Assembly: GCA_943358175.1 (NCBI GenBank)
Contig: CALRGV010000010.1
Coordinates: 1-35,942 of the forward strand
DNA from: Candidatus Peribacteria bacterium
GTDB taxonomy: Bacteria > Patescibacteriota > Gracilibacteria > UBA1369 > LOWO2-01-FULL-3
Reading direction: 5' to 3'
Length of the DNA stretch: 35,942 bases
Made by a program: the position numbers and the translations under genes. Of this stretch, positions 16,576 through 24,134 are shown in pieces (positions within the stretch are counted from its first letter, which is position 1; the number at the start of each line of letters is the position of its first letter). Below the pieces are notes generated by a model. The model did not search any database. It saw only the letters and a program-made list of their open reading frames with translations, and was not told where the DNA came from.

Positions 16576-17378
16576 TTTGCTTGTATAGATTTATGCAAAA
16601 GCGTTATGCGGAATTGGATTTTCTGAGAGGTTTGGCCATAATTTGTATGGTGATTTACCATTTCTTTTTTATTTTGGATTTTTTTGGTGTTTATGGTGTG
16701 GATTTTGAAAATTTGGTGGTTAGAATTTTTGCGGCAGTTGTTAGGTTCGATTTTTTGGCTTTGGTTGGGGTGGGAATGGTGATTTCATATTATAGAGTTT
16801 TGGGGCGTCGGTCGGTCGGGCGTGAGTTTCGCGCGGCAGATAGAGCGGCGGCGATTTTTAAGCAGTGGAAAAGGGGAGCGATGGTGGGTGCATGCGCTTT
16901 GGTGGTGATGGCCGCGACTTATTGGTTTATTCCGGAGTATTTTGTGAGATTTGGAATTTTGCATCTCATTGCGGTGAGTATTTTTTTCTGGAGTTTTTTT
17001 GTGGAGTGGAAGTGGGTGGTTTTGGGTTTGGCTTTGGTGAGTTTTTGGCTGGGTTGGGGTGGAGTGGATTTTACTGAAATTTTGTTTGGGTATTTTTTGC
17101 GGGATATGCTGTGGAATATTGCGGGACTGGATTATTTCCCTTTGTTTCCGTGGATGGGAATGGTGGGTATGGGGGTGTTTTTGGGTCAAGTGTTTTATCC
17201 GAAGGGAGTGCGGTGCATCGGCCGCGCACTCGAGCAGCAGCGAGTGTCCGAGAGGACCCGCGTGATACCGCGTTTTAGAGTTGTCTGCTTTTTGGGTAGA
17301 CATTCTTTGGCGGTTTATATGATTCACGTGCCAGCGATTTTGGTGGTGTTGTGGGTGATGGGGTTGGTGAGGGTTTGA
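16572..17378 (+). CDS. DUF1624-type membrane protein (acetyltransferase-like)
   Basis: 268 residues, a polytopic membrane protein. The N-terminus RYAELDFLRGLAIICMVIYH matches the DUF1624 / heparan-alpha-glucosaminide N-acetyltransferase-like domain, and the C-terminal LGRHSLAVYMIHVP matches the end of the same domain. I see about seven hydrophobic segments between. Relatives may move acyl groups across the membrane onto sugars; the substrate here is unknown. The start is the ATG at 16572 inside the ATGA overlap; a second ATG at 16593 (MQKRYAEL) would also fit the family. Two stretches, about residues 79-95 and 213-235, are Arg-rich and GC-rich and look like in-frame insertions in membrane-external loops. 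The second carries a perfect inverted repeat. Confidence 0.82.
   Translation: MICLYRFMQKRYAELDFLRGLAIICMVIYHFFFILDFFGVYGVDFENLVVRIFAAVVRFDFLALVGVGMVISYYRVLGRRSVGREFRAADRAAAIFKQWKRGAMVGACALVVMAATYWFIPEYFVRFGILHLIAVSIFFWSFFVEWKWVVLGLALVSFWLGWGGVDFTEILFGYFLRDMLWNIAGLDYFPLFPWMGMVGMGVFLGQVFYPKGVRCIGRALEQQRVSERTRVIPRFRVVCFLGRHSLAVYMIHVPAILVVLWVMGLVRV
17210..17271. repeat. Palindromic insert within the DUF1624-type gene
   Basis: GC-rich segment with CACTCG (17227-17232) and CGAGTG (17241-17246) around AGCAGCAG, bounded by GCGGT and ACCGC as outer arms. It stays in frame and encodes an Arg-rich loop between two membrane segments. Confidence 0.5.
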
Positions 17379-17432
17379 GTGGCGCGAAGATTAGTATTAA
17401 TGATGGATGAATTTGGATGTCGTGTGCATGTG

Positions 17433-17455
17433 GTGCTCTTGGCACAGTGGTTTTT
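17433..17455 (+). terminator. Possible weak terminator after the DUF1624-type gene
   Basis: GTGC and GCAC around TCTTG, then five T a few bases later, in the 87-base gap before the convergent HNH gene. The stem is only four base pairs, so this is weak. Confidence 0.3.
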
Positions 17456-17465
17456 GTTTGGATAT

Positions 17466-18578
17466 TCACGTTTGTTGCGATACCGTGTTTCTTATTTTTT
17501 GATATTTTAAATTTACCGCATGCTCGAGTTCATGGTGCGCTTTGCAGAGCGGTATTATGAATTTCGGATTATGGGTTTTGCCTATTGAAAAGGGTAAAGT
17601 GTGATGAAGATTTTCTGCGTATTTCTGGCAATTAGGTACTGCGCATTTTGTGCCATATTCGTCGTGGAGAATTTTTTTGACAGCAACTGGTACATGAGGT
17701 CTGCTCTGAGCTTTCAAAAAAACAGGTTTTTGAAGAATGTATTCGCTAATATCGTATCTTGAGTTCATTTCCATGACTTTGATTTGCTCTTGTTCTTGCT
17801 TTTCCTGTTCTCTTTGCAAAACTTTTTTACTTATTTCTTCTTTCTTTTCGGCAATTTCAATTTCGCGTTTTTGTAAAAATTCTAGGAGAATTTTATTTAC
17901 GTCGAGGCCTTTTTGTTGGAGGTTGAGGAGTTTTTCTTGAACTTCAGGGGAGAGATGGAGGTATTGATCGTCTAAATGAATGATTGATGATTGTGCGGAT
18001 TTTCCTGTGGAGGTATTTGACTCAGCGGAAATAGATTGTAAAAAAGTTTGCATATGCAAAGATTCTGCCTCGTTTTTCGTTTTCAATAAGCCGTTTTGAC
18101 TTTGATCAGGCATCGTGAAATCCTGGTGATTTTTTGTCCATTTTGTATCTCTAACTAAAGTTTCGATTGCCGCGCTGGACAATATTTTTACCTGATTTGC
18201 TAAGAACTCTTCGTTTTCCAGATTTACAATCGAAGCAATTCTAATCAATTTATTTACGCTAACCTCACTATTGAGTAATAAACTTTTCAGAATGGGTAGA
18301 TTTTTAAATTTTTTCTCTAAATTTAATGCTAATCTTACTTGTTTTTCGCTCAATCCTGCTAATTTATAGGCAAATACAAAAATTGAGGGGAAGCCTTTTT
18401 TCTCGAATAATCTGCGCTTGTTTACTTCCGGTAAAAGTCCCGTGAATTTGCGGCGCCATTCGAGCGCGCGTGAGCCGTAGGTTTGGCAAAGATGGTAGAG
18501 GTTTTGGTCGGTGAGGAGGGTATGGTTTGAGGGCATGGATGTGGGTGGGATGATGAGGTTTTCGTGGAATATTTGCAT
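17466..18578 (-). CDS. HNH endonuclease-like protein
   Basis: 370 residues. The C-terminal ~70 carry an HNH zinc-nuclease module: C-x4-C (CAVPNC), then LHHTLP with the metal-side His pair, then PLCKAHHELEHA. The N-terminal two-thirds is helical and Lys/Glu-rich, with a coiled-coil-like stretch around 240-265 (EIAEKKEEISKKVLQREQEK). This arrangement resembles DUF222/13E12-type HNH proteins, but I cannot assign it with certainty. Possible roles are DNA cleavage in defence or in a mobile element. No transposase or intron is seen around it. The start at 18578 is the first ATG; another Met is at residue 15. It ends tail-to-tail with the DUF1624-type gene. The key His and Cys residues look intact. 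Confidence 0.8.
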   Translation of the reverse strand: MQIFHENLIIPPTSMPSNHTLLTDQNLYHLCQTYGSRALEWRRKFTGLLPEVNKRRLFEKKGFPSIFVFAYKLAGLSEKQVRLALNLEKKFKNLPILKSLLLNSEVSVNKLIRIASIVNLENEEFLANQVKILSSAAIETLVRDTKWTKNHQDFTMPDQSQNGLLKTKNEAESLHMQTFLQSISAESNTSTGKSAQSSIIHLDDQYLHLSPEVQEKLLNLQQKGLDVNKILLEFLQKREIEIAEKKEEISKKVLQREQEKQEQEQIKVMEMNSRYDISEYILQKPVFLKAQSRPHVPVAVKKILHDEYGTKCAVPNCQKYAENLHHTLPFSIGKTHNPKFIIPLCKAHHELEHAVNLKYQKIRNTVSQQT

Positions 18579-18639
18579 AGAGTTGAATGTTTAGAATTTT
18601 AGTTAAAAGCAACTCTAATTTTGCTGTTTTTTATTGAAA

Positions 18640-18655
18640 ATTTCCAGTCGGAAAT
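18640..18655. repeat. Inverted repeat upstream of the HNH gene
   Basis: ATTTCC and GGAAAT flank AGTC; perfect 6-bp arms, about 62-77 bases before the HNH start. Could be an operator. Confidence 0.4.
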
Positions 18656-18688
18656 GCTATTTCTTGCTGACAGGAGGGATAAAATGTT

Positions 18689-18706
18689 GGTGAGTACGCG
18701 CTCACC
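18689..18706. repeat. Inverted repeat GGTGAG/CTCACC
   Basis: Perfect 6-bp arms around TACGCG at the left edge of the GC-rich island. Role unknown. Confidence 0.45.
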
Positions 18707-18785
18707 TGCGAGATTGAACGAGGGTGGTTGGGTTGAAAAAATGTGTGGTGAATGGTGGTATGTGGAATATGGCGTAATTTGAAAA

Positions 18786-18807
18786 GCCGGCGATTTTGGT
18801 CGCCGGC
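18786..18807 (-). terminator. Strong GC hairpin, terminator-like on the minus strand
   Basis: GCCGGCGA and TCGCCGGC are perfect 8-bp arms around TTTTGG. On the minus strand TTTTC follows. It could end a short minus-strand transcript of the island, but the T-tract is short. Confidence 0.45.
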
Positions 18808-18972
18808 AGTTCTTGTCGAGATTTGCCGAGGCCGGAATCGCCGAGGGCCGACTTGAAGGTGCCGAAGGAGGCGAGGAGGACGGCGAAGTTCTGGAAGGTT
18901 TTCATGACGTTGAGGCTCCGTTGTCGATGTGATGCGTCCGCCACGGTGGGTCGGAGCGCGATCATGGGGTGA

Positions 18973-19010
18973 GAGTTGCATTGGCGAAGTGCCGTTGCAA
19001 ACTCATTTTT
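18973..19010 (+). terminator. Terminator-like hairpin on the plus strand
   Basis: GAGTTGCA and TGCAAACTC pair with one bulge, with an inner GGC/GCC stem, followed by ATTTTT. It could end a plus-strand RNA from the GC-rich island. Confidence 0.45.
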
Positions 19011-19062
19011 ACTCTAAATCGTTCGGCAACACGCCTGGCGATCCTGTTTCCTACAATTCTTT

Positions 19063-19083
19063 CACGGACTCAGAAGAGCCGTG
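19063..19083 (+). other. Hairpin CACGG-CT/AGCCGTG
   Basis: Seven base pairs with a one-base bulge around CAGAAG, right of the terminator-like hairpin. Supports a structured RNA region; no T-tract. Confidence 0.35.
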
Positions 19084-19145
19084 CGATATCGTCGATTCAG
19101 CAAGCTGCTAAAAAGAGTTTTTTAACAAGTTGATGAATCGAAAAT

Positions 19146-19277
19146 ATGCCGAAAGAATCTATACCTAAATTCCAATTTTTAGAGGACAAGTTCCTGCACT
19201 CCGCTAAAGAGCGAGTTGCAAGACAAATAGAGTATCATCTAATAAATGGTTTGTCGATCTGTTTTTGGCGTGAATAG
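19146..19277 (+). CDS. Possible small protein (43 aa)
   Basis: ATG to TAG frame giving MPKESIPKFQFLEDKFLHSA and then KERVARQIEYHLINGLSICF. The amino-acid mix is protein-like (amphipathic, Lys/Glu-rich) and the frame has a clear stop just before the permease end. It could be a real small gene, the remnant of a larger one, or chance. No family recognised. Confidence 0.25.
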   Translation: MPKESIPKFQFLEDKFLHSAKERVARQIEYHLINGLSICFWRE

Positions 19278-19297
19278 GCTGCCAACGTTGAACCTGT

Positions 19298-20581
19298 CTA
19301 CAATCTATTCAACGCCACCATCGGGCTGATGTTGGCCGCTTTTTGGGCTGGAATGATGCCGGCGAGGATGCTAAGGAGAGTCCCGAAAAATATGGCTTCC
19401 AGAATGAGAGTTGGAGTGATGTGGAAGACGCTTTCGGGATGGAAGGTGGTTTGGGCAAGCTGAGCGATACTGAGTTTGTCGATGATTTTGCTGGCTATGA
19501 ATCCTACTATTACGCCCATGCCGCTGCCGATAATTCCGGTGACGCCGGCTTCGATTAAAATGAGGGTGCGGATGTGATTTTTGCTTGCGCCGAGAGCGCG
19601 GAAGAGACCGATTTCTTTGGTGCGTTCGGCAATTGTTGCCAAGAAAGTACTGATAATAGCGATGGTTGCCGTAAGGAAAATGATCAGGCTGATGGCGGTG
19701 AGCGAAATTTTCAAGTAGGTGAATTTGGCGTCGATGTCTTGCAGATTTTTTTGGTAATAACCGGTATTTAGGCCGAGAGCTTCAATTTTTTTGGCAACGT
19801 CTACCGTTTCGCTCGCATCGGAAGTTTCCACAAAAAGTTCGAGATAATTTTTGGGTGTGGTCGCATTTTGCCCTCCATATTTTTCATTTAAGTTTTGCAC
19901 GATAGTGTCCGGAAGGGTTACGCCAATCAAATTAACCTTGTCGGAAAATCCTACGACTTCCAGGCGGATGGTGGCGGTTTTATTATTGGATGAGGGGAAA
20001 AAAGTGGAGTAATTAGGGTAATAGGTGAGCTCTTTACCGATGAGTCCATCTTCGGTGAGTGCAGGCAGATTTTGAGGTGAGGCGATGGCGAGATTGTAGA
20101 GGTCGAGAAGTTTACGTGGAATCAAAGCGGGGTAGGGTTCTGTGTTTTTGTCCCAAACTTCCGGAGAGGGAAGATCATTTTTTATGAATTCCTTTGGTAC
20201 GCCGAAGGCCATGGTTTCCGTGGAAAAAGTCATGCCGAAAATTGGAATTTCCAGGGAAGAAAAATTGTTATATTGAATTTCGGGGTAGATGTTTTTTACG
20301 CCGTCTATTGCGGAAATTTTGTTAATCGTGTCGTTGGTCAGTTTACCTTTTTGAGATTGTTTGAGAATGGAAACTACGCCGCTATTTTTAATTTTTGGAG
20401 TGACGGTGATTTGAGTGAGTGGGCTCTTTTTTTCAATTTCGCTAAAAGTGGCTTGTTGAATGCCGTTGCTCAGTCCGAGAAAAACGATCAAAGAAGCTGT
20501 GCCAATAGTAATGCTGAAACTGGCTAGCAGAGTGCGGAATTTGCGTTCCTGAATATTTTTTATGGCGAGAGAGAGAAGCAT
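19298..20581 (-). CDS. ABC transporter permease, MacB/FtsX type
   Basis: 427 residues. One membrane segment near the N-terminus (TLLASFSITIGTASLIVFLG), a large extracytoplasmic domain (~50-280), and three membrane segments in the C-terminal third (ISLTAISLIIFLTATIAIIS onward). The C-terminal TKEIGLFRALGASKNHIRTL stretch is the hallmark of the FtsX-like permease domain. Such permeases work by mechanotransmission with a cytoplasmic ATPase and export peptides, lipoproteins or drugs. The ATPase gene lies just upstream, 18 bases away, in the same operon. No membrane-fusion partner is in the window. The substrate is unknown. Confidence 0.93.
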   Translation of the reverse strand: MLLSLAIKNIQERKFRTLLASFSITIGTASLIVFLGLSNGIQQATFSEIEKKSPLTQITVTPKIKNSGVVSILKQSQKGKLTNDTINKISAIDGVKNIYPEIQYNNFSSLEIPIFGMTFSTETMAFGVPKEFIKNDLPSPEVWDKNTEPYPALIPRKLLDLYNLAIASPQNLPALTEDGLIGKELTYYPNYSTFFPSSNNKTATIRLEVVGFSDKVNLIGVTLPDTIVQNLNEKYGGQNATTPKNYLELFVETSDASETVDVAKKIEALGLNTGYYQKNLQDIDAKFTYLKISLTAISLIIFLTATIAIISTFLATIAERTKEIGLFRALGASKNHIRTLILIEAGVTGIIGSGMGVIVGFIASKIIDKLSIAQLAQTTFHPESVFHITPTLILEAIFFGTLLSILAGIIPAQKAANISPMVALNRL

Positions 20582-20599
20582 AGTTTTGAGATATGGTGT

Positions 20600-21259
20600 T
20601 TATACGAGATGGCCATCTTCTACGTTTATAATTTTTTCCGCCGCTTTGGCAATGAGGGGATCGTGAGTGGCGATGATGAGAGTGATGTTGTGAATTTTTT
20701 GCAATTTTTTCAGCAGGTCAATAATGGTCTGGCCGGTTTTCAAATCGAGGCTTCCTGTTGGCTCATCTGCGAGGATTATTTTTGGCTTATTGATCAAGGC
20801 TCTGGCGATTGCTGTGCGTTGTTTTTGACCACCGGAAAGTTCATTTATTTTACTGTCTATTTTGTTTCCCAGGTCCACTTCCTTGATTAATTTTTCGGCG
20901 TAAATTTCGTCGTGTTTAGAAGGGTGATTGAAGTAAGTTGGCAGGAGTACATTGTTTTTCACCGTCATAAAAGGTTCCAAATGAAATTCCTGAAAAATGA
21001 AGCCAATAGTATGATTGCGGTATTGGGAAAGTTTCTTGTCTTTGTATGAAGCTATATCTTTTCCTTCAACAAAAATTGAGCCTTCACTTGGTGTGTCGAG
21101 TCCGCCGATGAGATTTAAGAGCGTTGATTTACCGGAGCCGGATGGTCCCATTAAGGCGATAAATTGCCCTTCCTTGATATCTAAATTTATATCTGAAAGA
21201 GCATTAGTCGAAGATTTGCCGGAGACAAACTTTTTGGAAATATTTTTGAGTTGAATCAT
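20600..21259 (-). CDS. ABC transporter ATP-binding protein, MacB/LolD type
   Basis: ATPase partner of the downstream permease, 219 residues with the start chosen here. Walker A GPSGSGKST is at 38-46, the signature LSGGQKQRTAIARAL and Walker B IILADEPTG follow, and the H-loop ATHDP is present. The MacB/LolD class is shown by FIFQEFHLEPFMTVKNNVLLP. A start 36 bases earlier (21295) is possible, but it would add MSTSFVKQPIHP and run into the tandem TTGACA boxes of the divergent toxin-antitoxin promoter; the ATG at 21259 gives the standard MIQLKNISK start. First gene of a two-gene operon. Confidence 0.93.
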   Translation of the reverse strand: MIQLKNISKKFVSGKSSTNALSDINLDIKEGQFIALMGPSGSGKSTLLNLIGGLDTPSEGSIFVEGKDIASYKDKKLSQYRNHTIGFIFQEFHLEPFMTVKNNVLLPTYFNHPSKHDEIYAEKLIKEVDLGNKIDSKINELSGGQKQRTAIARALINKPKIILADEPTGSLDLKTGQTIIDLLKKLQKIHNITLIIATHDPLIAKAAEKIINVEDGHLV

Positions 21260-21275
21260 TGGGTGGATGGGCTGC

Positions 21276-21317
21276 TTGACAAAACTGGTTGACAAGCTGG
21301 TGTTTGTGCGATAAACT
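21276..21317 (+). promoter_or_regulatory. Promoter and tandem repeat of the PIN toxin-antitoxin operon
   Basis: Two direct copies, TTGACAAAACTGG (21276-21288) and TTGACAAGCTGG (21289-21300). The second TTGACA is a perfect -35, 17 nt before TAAACT (21312-21317), about 27 nt ahead of the antitoxin start. The repeat could be the operator for the antitoxin. Confidence 0.6.
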
Positions 21318-21344
21318 TACTGTGTTCAATATAACTTATTTTTT

Positions 21345-21566
21345 ATGAATTTAACAGTTACGAATAGGGATTTGTTAAGAAACTATAAGGAGTTAAAGGG
21401 CAAACTTTTAAATGGTGATATTGATCAAGTTTTGATTCCTCAAGATGATGGAATGGTAATTAAAGTTTCGGTAGAAAGGGTTCTTACGCCTGTTCAGCAG
21501 TTGATCGCTATGATTAAGAAGAAACCGATTCTCAATGTTAAACGTCCTGAACAAGATATTTTTTAA
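21345..21566 (+). CDS. Antitoxin of a PIN toxin pair
   Basis: 73-residue protein next to a PIN-domain toxin gene. I do not recognise its fold with certainty. The N-terminal MNLTVTNRDLLRNYKELKGK resembles the DNA-binding start of Phd/YefM-type antitoxins, and the Pro-rich tail (LNVKRPEQDIF) could wrap the toxin. It starts 28 nt after a good promoter and ends 12 bases before the toxin start. Small first gene, toxin second, is the usual order. Confidence 0.75.
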   Translation: MNLTVTNRDLLRNYKELKGKLLNGDIDQVLIPQDDGMVIKVSVERVLTPVQQLIAMIKKKPILNVKRPEQDIF

Positions 21567-21578
21567 TTTTTATTGTGA

Positions 21579-21956
21579 ATGTATTTACTTGATACTAATA
21601 TTTTAATTTATTTTTTGCAGGGGAAGAAATCTGTTATGAGTTTTATTAATAAGTCTGGTCAAAGCCGCTTTTCTATTAGTATTATTTCAAGATTGGAATT
21701 TTTATTAGGTCTGCAATATCCAATTTTTGTTTCTAAGGAATTTGATCAGTATTTGGATTTATTTGAAAATATAAATTTAGATAAATTGATTGTTGCTGAA
21801 GCTGTATCTTTGTCTTCAAAATTAAATAAAAAGTTGAAATTTAAAGATCTAATTATTGCTGCAACGGCAATCCTTACTGGTAAAACTATCGTTACAGCGG
21901 ATAAAGATTTTAAAAAATTGCCAGGTTTGAATGTGAAGCTGATTGAAATTGATTAA
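21579..21956 (+). CDS. PIN-domain toxin, VapC type
   Basis: 125 residues, a likely ribonuclease (VapC relatives cut tRNA or rRNA). The acidic metal site is intact: Asp5 (LLDTN), Glu40 (ISRLEF), Asp90 (KDLIIAATA) and Asp108/Asp110 (TADKDF). Length and motif order match VapC. Paired with the antitoxin 12 bases upstream. Its stop lies four bases from the end of the convergent TIM-barrel gene. Confidence 0.92.
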   Translation: MYLLDTNILIYFLQGKKSVMSFINKSGQSRFSISIISRLEFLLGLQYPIFVSKEFDQYLDLFENINLDKLIVAEAVSLSSKLNKKLKFKDLIIAATAILTGKTIVTADKDFKKLPGLNVKLIEID

Positions 21957-21960
21957 GCCT

Positions 21961-22758
21961 CTAGAACGCTTCGGATGCCATATTGAATTTGTCGTTTTTG
22001 GCTGTGCCACCGTCTACTTTGCCGTAGAATTTTTCGTAGAATTTTTTGGCTTTTACTAGTTCTTTTACTGTTCTTTCGTTGTCTCCGCAGTGGAGATATT
22101 TTGGTAAAATTTTCATGGAAATTGCGCCCGGATAGCCATCTTCTTTGAGTTTAGTCATGAAGCTTTCAAGAGGCATAATACCTTCTTGTGGAGGGGCGTA
22201 TTTTTTGCCGTGATAAAAGTTTGAAAGGTGAATATGAACGAGAAATTTTTTGAGGGCGGTATATGCGCGCATCAGATCTTTGCGTTGTTCTCCAAGACGA
22301 GAAACATCGAGACAAACGTGTTTGAAATCCTTGAGGTCGGAGGCACTGCCCATGGCGTGGTCCGGAATAATGCCGAGGAAAGTGCCGGCGGGAGCGTTTT
22401 CAAGAGCGATGGAAATGCCTTCTTTTTCGCGTAATTTCGGAATCTCACTTTTCATCCAGCTGGCCATTTTGAAATCGAGAATTTTTGGTGGCTGAAGCAC
22501 TACTACTTTAGCGCCAATATTTTTGGCTAATTTTACAATTTCTTCAATTCTTTTTGGAGCAATTTCGGTTGGGGCGGTGACTGCATGAACAGGAAGTTTG
22601 TATTCCTGAATCAATTTTTTGATGTAATCGCCGTTATTGGTGTCGAATTGGCCGTAATCTACGGCAAGATCAAGACCGTCATATCCGGCTTGTTTCGAAA
22701 GATCAAAAATGCGGCTTAATCCATAACCTCTCAAGGAATCTGTAGAAATAACAATCAT
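21961..22758 (-). CDS. TIM-barrel sugar-phosphate isomerase/epimerase-like protein
   Basis: 265 residues, of the xylose-isomerase-like TIM-barrel family (AP endonuclease 2 fold). Seen: SKQAGYDGLDLAVDYGQFDT early, then GAKVVVLQPP, ALENAPAG (metal-side Glu), VCLDVSRLG (Asp), HIHLSNFYHG (His) and GAISMKILP near the end. This family isomerises or epimerises sugars, or cuts abasic DNA; the lack of the full endonuclease IV zinc set makes an isomerase more likely. Substrate unknown. Last gene of the epmA-efp-serS operon, 22 bases after serS. Confidence 0.85.
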   Translation of the reverse strand: MIVISTDSLRGYGLSRIFDLSKQAGYDGLDLAVDYGQFDTNNGDYIKKLIQEYKLPVHAVTAPTEIAPKRIEEIVKLAKNIGAKVVVLQPPKILDFKMASWMKSEIPKLREKEGISIALENAPAGTFLGIIPDHAMGSASDLKDFKHVCLDVSRLGEQRKDLMRAYTALKKFLVHIHLSNFYHGKKYAPPQEGIMPLESFMTKLKEDGYPGAISMKILPKYLHCGDNERTVKELVKAKKFYEKFYGKVDGGTAKNDKFNMASEAF

Positions 22759-22780
22759 ATTTTTTATTTTAAATCATAGG

Positions 22781-24109
22781 CTATTTTACCACGTTTGGAT
22801 GGGTGGCGGCAATGGTGCTCGCTTGCGGAATTCCTATTTGTGTTCTACCTCCGAGGTAGGGTTGAAGTACTGCCGGTATGGTGACTGAGCCGTCGGCGTT
22901 TTGGTAGTTTTCCAGGATGGCGACGAGAGTGCGAGTCATGGCGCAGGCGGTTCCGTTCAAAGTATGAATATATTCATTTTTTCCGGCGGCGGTTTTATAA
23001 CGGATTTTGCTGCGGCGAGCCTGGAAATCGGTGCAGTTTGAGCAAGATGTGAGTTCGCGGAATTTGCCTTGAGTTGGAATCCAAACTTCGATGTCGTATT
23101 TTTTTGCTGCAGGCATACCGAGGTCGCCGGCGCAGATATTCAAAACTTGATAATGGAAACCGAGTTCCTGCATGATTTCTTCTTCGATGCTGCGGATTAA
23201 TTCGTGTTCTTCCTCTGATTTATCAGGATGGCAGAAGCTGAACATTTCGATTTTGTCGAATTGGTGCACGCGGATAATTCCGGCGGTATCTTTTCCATAT
23301 GATCCGGCTTCGCGGCGGAAACAAGTGGAGAAGCCTACGTAGCGGATGGGTAATTTTTCTTCAGGGAGAATTTCGGTGTAGTGAAGCATGGTTAGTGGAA
23401 CTTCCGATGTTCCGGCGAGATAAAGATCGTCGTTTTCAGGATTTGCTTCGGATTTTGGATTTACGTGGTAGATTTCATTTTTATCAGCCGGGAAAAATCC
23501 GGTCGCAAACATCGCTTCTTCTTTTACGAGCACAGGTGGAATTATTGGCTGAAAACCTTTGGCCATTAACTTGTGAAGGATGTGTTGTACAAGAGCGAAT
23601 TCGAGTAGCACGGCTTCATTTTTGAGATAGTAAAAACGCGTGCCGGAAGTGCGAGTACCGCGTTCCAGATCGAGGAGATTTAGGGAAGTGCCCAGTTGAA
23701 TATGATCTTTTGGTTCAAAGTCGAATTTCGGCTTTTCTCCATGAGTTTTACATGGTTTATTGTCGGCTTCAGTGCCGTCAGGAGTGGATTCGCCAGGGGG
23801 ATTTGGCACCATCACGGCGAGGTCGTCGATTTCTTTTTCCAGTCTGGTAACTTCCGGTTCGAGTTCTTTTAGTTCCTCTTTAAGTTTGGTCATTTCTGCG
23901 ATGAGTTTGGCTTTTTCCTCTTTCGGAGCGTCTTTTACTTTGGTGCTTTGTTCGTTTTGTTTAGCTCGAATCAGCTCAAACTTCTGCATCTTTTCGTTGC
24001 GCTCGTTGTAGAGTTTTACGATTTGGTCAATGTCGGCATGGGCGTGTTTGCGGGCGACACCTTGTTTTACGAGGCCTGGATTTTCTATGATAAATTTTAT
24101 GTCGAGCAT
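22781..24109 (-). CDS. serS: Seryl-tRNA synthetase
   Basis: Charges tRNA-Ser, and tRNA-Sec if present. 442 residues, slightly longer than the usual ~425. The N-terminal long coiled-coil arm (about 30-105, Lys/Glu-rich) binds the tRNA variable arm. The class II core is present: GTSEVPL, FRREAGSYGKDTAGIIRVHQ (motif 2) and the ELTSCSNCTDFQARR block, then LNGTACAMTRTLVAILE and the final motif 3 region. Start fixed by the conserved MLDIKFIIENP. 25 bases downstream of efp, in the same operon; no T-box-like leader can be seen. Confidence 0.97.
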   Translation of the reverse strand: MLDIKFIIENPGLVKQGVARKHAHADIDQIVKLYNERNEKMQKFELIRAKQNEQSTKVKDAPKEEKAKLIAEMTKLKEELKELEPEVTRLEKEIDDLAVMVPNPPGESTPDGTEADNKPCKTHGEKPKFDFEPKDHIQLGTSLNLLDLERGTRTSGTRFYYLKNEAVLLEFALVQHILHKLMAKGFQPIIPPVLVKEEAMFATGFFPADKNEIYHVNPKSEANPENDDLYLAGTSEVPLTMLHYTEILPEEKLPIRYVGFSTCFRREAGSYGKDTAGIIRVHQFDKIEMFSFCHPDKSEEEHELIRSIEEEIMQELGFHYQVLNICAGDLGMPAAKKYDIEVWIPTQGKFRELTSCSNCTDFQARRSKIRYKTAAGKNEYIHTLNGTACAMTRTLVAILENYQNADGSVTIPAVLQPYLGGRTQIGIPQASTIAATHPNVVK

Positions 24110-24134
24110 TGGAAGAAAATTTATTATTTTATAC

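Larger units (their letters stand above)
18579..19297. other. Gene-poor region with a GC-rich, hairpin-rich island
   Basis: About 720 bases between the HNH gene and the ABC permease. The outer parts are AT-rich; the middle (about 18770-18970) is strikingly GC-rich. On the minus strand a frame beginning MKTFQNFAVLLASFG (from about 18904) uses mainly C or G at third positions, unlike all neighbours, and could be a small foreign gene or a chance frame. Hairpins at 18640, 18689, 18786, 18973 and 19063 give a folded-RNA look. I could not match it to tmRNA, RNase P RNA, SRP RNA or a tRNA. Confidence 0.55.

Noticed and set aside
17466-18578. HNH gene as part of a mobile intron or insertion sequence.
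   Set aside because: No intron core, terminal repeats, target duplication or transposase could be seen around it.
18579-19297. tmRNA, RNase P RNA, SRP RNA or tRNA in the gene-poor region.
   Set aside because: I found no GAGGAAAGTCC-type RNase P core, no SRP tetraloop core, no tag peptide ending in Ala-Ala, and no tRNA T-loop. The GCCACCA near 19312 belongs to the permease coding sequence.
19272-19309. GAATAG/CTATTC inverted repeat as a terminator of the permease gene.
   Set aside because: The arms are 26 bases apart, one lies in the coding end, and no T-tract follows; probably chance.
21260-21295. Longer start for the ABC ATPase.
   Set aside because: It adds residues not typical of the family and overlaps the tandem repeat/promoter of the divergent toxin-antitoxin operon.
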